Positions 5,685-7,214 of a DNA stretch of 7,214 nt are shown one piece after another. Positions within the stretch are counted from its first letter, which is position 1; the number at the start of each line of letters is the position of its first letter. Origin of the DNA: Acidobacteriota bacterium (lineage in GTDB: Bacteria; Acidobacteriota; UBA6911; RPQK01; JAPXNP01). The position numbers and the translations under genes were made by a program. The notes under the pieces were generated by a model. The model had not been told where the DNA came from, made no database searches, and saw nothing but the letters and a program-made list of their open reading frames with translations. The stretch spans positions 1-7,214 of the forward strand of contig JAUWTT010000202.1 in assembly GCA_030614585.1 (NCBI GenBank), in the 5' to 3' direction.

Positions 5685-7214
5685 ATGCTGGACAGTTTTT
5701 GGATTATCCTCATATTCCCGCTCGTGGGAGCAGTTATCAACGGTATTCTGGGTAAACGGCTTTCTCCGCGCATCATTGGCGGGATTGCCTGTATCTCAGT
5801 TTTCCTGAGTTTCCTGGTAGCATTGCTCTCGTTTCTCGAGTTGCTCCAGCTGGACCCTGAACACCGGGCCGAAACCAATTTCCTGTTCACCTGGATCAAA
5901 GCTGGAGACCTCGTCTCCGATGCGTCTTTTCTCTTCGATCCTCTGTCCGCTGTGATGATTCTTGTCGTCACAGGAGTAGGCTTTCTCATCCACGTTTATG
6001 CAGTGGGATACATGCGAGGCGATTCCGGCTTCTACCGATTCTTCGCCTACATGAATCTTTTCATATTCATGATGAGCATCCTCGTTCTTGCGGACAACTA
6101 CCTGCTTATGTTCGTAGGTTGGGAAGGCGTTGGGCTTTGCTCCTATCTGCTAATTGGCTACTACTTTGACACCCGCGTCGCTGGTGACGCGGCGAAGAAG
6201 GCGTTCATCGTCAACCGGATCGGCGATTTCGGTTTCCTTTTGGGCATGTTCCTGATTTTTGAAACCTTCGGTTCGTTCAAGTACGCCGCGGTCTTCGAGG
6301 CAACGGCGGAGCGCTTCCCTGCTCCAGAGGCGGGGGGAGTCCTGGTGGCAATCACCCTGCTGCTTTTCCTGGGAGCGACGGGCAAAAGTGCCCAGATCCC
6401 GTTGTATGTGTGGCTTCCGGATGCGATGGCTGGTCCCACTCCGGTCAGCGCCCTGATTCACGCCGCAACCATGGTAACGGCTGGTGTGTATATGATCGCC
6501 CGCTCATCGGCACTCTATTCACGTGCTCCTGAAACCATGGCAGTGGTCGCCTCCATCGGTGTTCTGACGGCGCTTGTGGCCGCTCTCATTGCGCTGACGC
6601 AGCGAGACATCAAAAAGGTCCTCGCTTACTCAACCGTGAGCCAGTTGGGATACATGTTCCTTGCTGTAGGAGTAGGGAGTTTTGCTGCAGGGATTTTCCA
6701 TCTGTACACTCACGCATTTTTCAAGGCTCTGCTCTTCCTCGGTTCGGGGAGTGTGATTCTCGCCATGCATCACGAACAGGACATGTTCAAAATGGGGGGA
6801 CTGAAGCGGTATCTGCCGGTCACCTGGGCCACGATGGGAATTGCGACGCTGACCATTGCCGGGATTCCTCCTCTGTCCGCCTTTTTCTCCAAAGATGAAA
6901 TCCTGTGGAATGCCCTGGTCAGTGATCACGGATCGACAGTGTTCTGGATCATCGGTACCCTCGTAGCCGCTCTAACCGCCTTCTATATGGGGCGCTTGAT
7001 GTTCTTGACCTTTTATGGAGAGGAAAGATTCTCCCAACACGCGGCTTCAGGGGAGCACGATGAACATCACCACGGTGGTCCACCCAGAGAGCCTTCTGTG
7101 ACTGTGACCGGTCCCCTGGCAATCCTCGCGATCTTATCCGGGTTAGGGGGCCTCATAGGGTTGCCGGCCTGGCTGGGACACAATTATTTCGAAGAGTTTC
7201 TGGAACCTTCATTC
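5685..7214 (+). CDS. nuoL: NADH-quinone oxidoreductase subunit L (3' end beyond the window)
   Basis: An antiporter-like proton-pumping subunit of complex I (ND5 family). The frame is open for 510 codons from ATG 5685 to the last base, with no stop or frameshift. The missing end should hold roughly the last hundred residues, including the long lateral helix that clamps the membrane arm. Family residues are present: E147 (FVGWEGVGLCSYLLIG), D181 near NRIGDFGFLLG, K234 in GATGKSAQIPLYVWLPDAM, H259 in SALIHAATMVTAGVY, H339, H343 and K347 in LYTHAFFKALLFLG. These match E. coli E144, D178, K229, H254, H334, H338 and K342 with a steady 3-5 residue offset. A His-rich loop (458-463, HDEHHH) sits before a late helix, as in many NuoL proteins. 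The start is 3 bases after nuoK, with a weak ribosome binding site. nuoM and nuoN are expected next. Confidence 0.96.
   Translation, partial: MLDSFWIILIFPLVGAVINGILGKRLSPRIIGGIACISVFLSFLVALLSFLELLQLDPEHRAETNFLFTWIKAGDLVSDASFLFDPLSAVMILVVTGVGFLIHVYAVGYMRGDSGFYRFFAYMNLFIFMMSILVLADNYLLMFVGWEGVGLCSYLLIGYYFDTRVAGDAAKKAFIVNRIGDFGFLLGMFLIFETFGSFKYAAVFEATAERFPAPEAGGVLVAITLLLFLGATGKSAQIPLYVWLPDAMAGPTPVSALIHAATMVTAGVYMIARSSALYSRAPETMAVVASIGVLTALVAALIALTQRDIKKVLAYSTVSQLGYMFLAVGVGSFAAGIFHLYTHAFFKALLFLGSGSVILAMHHEQDMFKMGGLKRYLPVTWATMGIATLTIAGIPPLSAFFSKDEILWNALVSDHGSTVFWIIGTLVAALTAFYMGRLMFLTFYGEERFSQHAASGEHDEHHHGGPPREPSVTVTGPLAILAILSGLGGLIGLPAWLGHNYFEEFLEPSF

Noticed and set aside
5540..5989. A 149-codon minus-strand open frame across nuoK and nuoL
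   Set aside because: It is a shadow of the conserved plus-strand frames; its composition is low in hydrophobic core residues and no family is recognisable.
7054..7071. His-rich stretch (HDEHHH) in NuoL as a special metal site
   Set aside because: Short His-rich loops at this place are common in bacterial NuoL proteins, so nothing unusual is implied.

Overview
The window looks like chromosomal DNA of a Gram-negative bacterium of the Acidobacteriota type (inference). The pairing of a TPR-tailed alkaline-phosphatase-superfamily protein, a secreted TPR protein and an FG-GAP/UnbV-ASPIC (CRTAC1-like) protein is typical of Acidobacteriota and a few related environmental phyla. The NuoJ/K/L sequences also look acidobacterial. 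No phage, IS element, CRISPR, rRNA or tRNA signature is visible.

Layout. Bases 1-171 carry no gene but hold a long imperfect inverted repeat, running from the first base to about 143, with a nested hairpin in its loop. Next come two minus-strand genes that read leftward as an operon. The first (3022 to 2090) is an exported protein made of a signal segment plus eight back-to-back 34-residue TPR units. The second (2082 to 172) is an exported sulfatase/phosphodiesterase-fold enzyme ending in five TPR units. Its start is a GTG translationally coupled to the stop codon of the first gene. A 51-bp spacer with a near-symmetric AT-rich -10 box separates this operon from a divergent plus-strand gene (3074-4726). 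That gene encodes a secreted FG-GAP/VCBS propeller with seven DxDxDG-type calcium sites and a C-terminal UnbV/ASPIC domain.

After a 152-bp spacer with a good sigma70-like promoter and two dyad symmetries, a respiratory operon starts: nuoJ (4879-5373), nuoK (5379-5681) and nuoL (from 5685, running off the right edge after 510 codons). These are membrane subunits of proton-pumping complex I. No nuoI or nuoH lies directly upstream, so this is either a split nuo locus or the second half of a separated one.

Working together. The left three genes form a plausible cell-envelope module: a metal-dependent hydrolase or transferase, a TPR scaffold and a calcium-binding propeller, with divergent transcription suggesting joint control. 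The right half is housekeeping energy metabolism with its own promoter. The least ordinary items are the long inverted repeat at the left edge, the Thr-type (non-formylglycine) active site of the sulfatase-fold protein, the shared divergent promoter, and the dyad lying over the nuoJ promoter.
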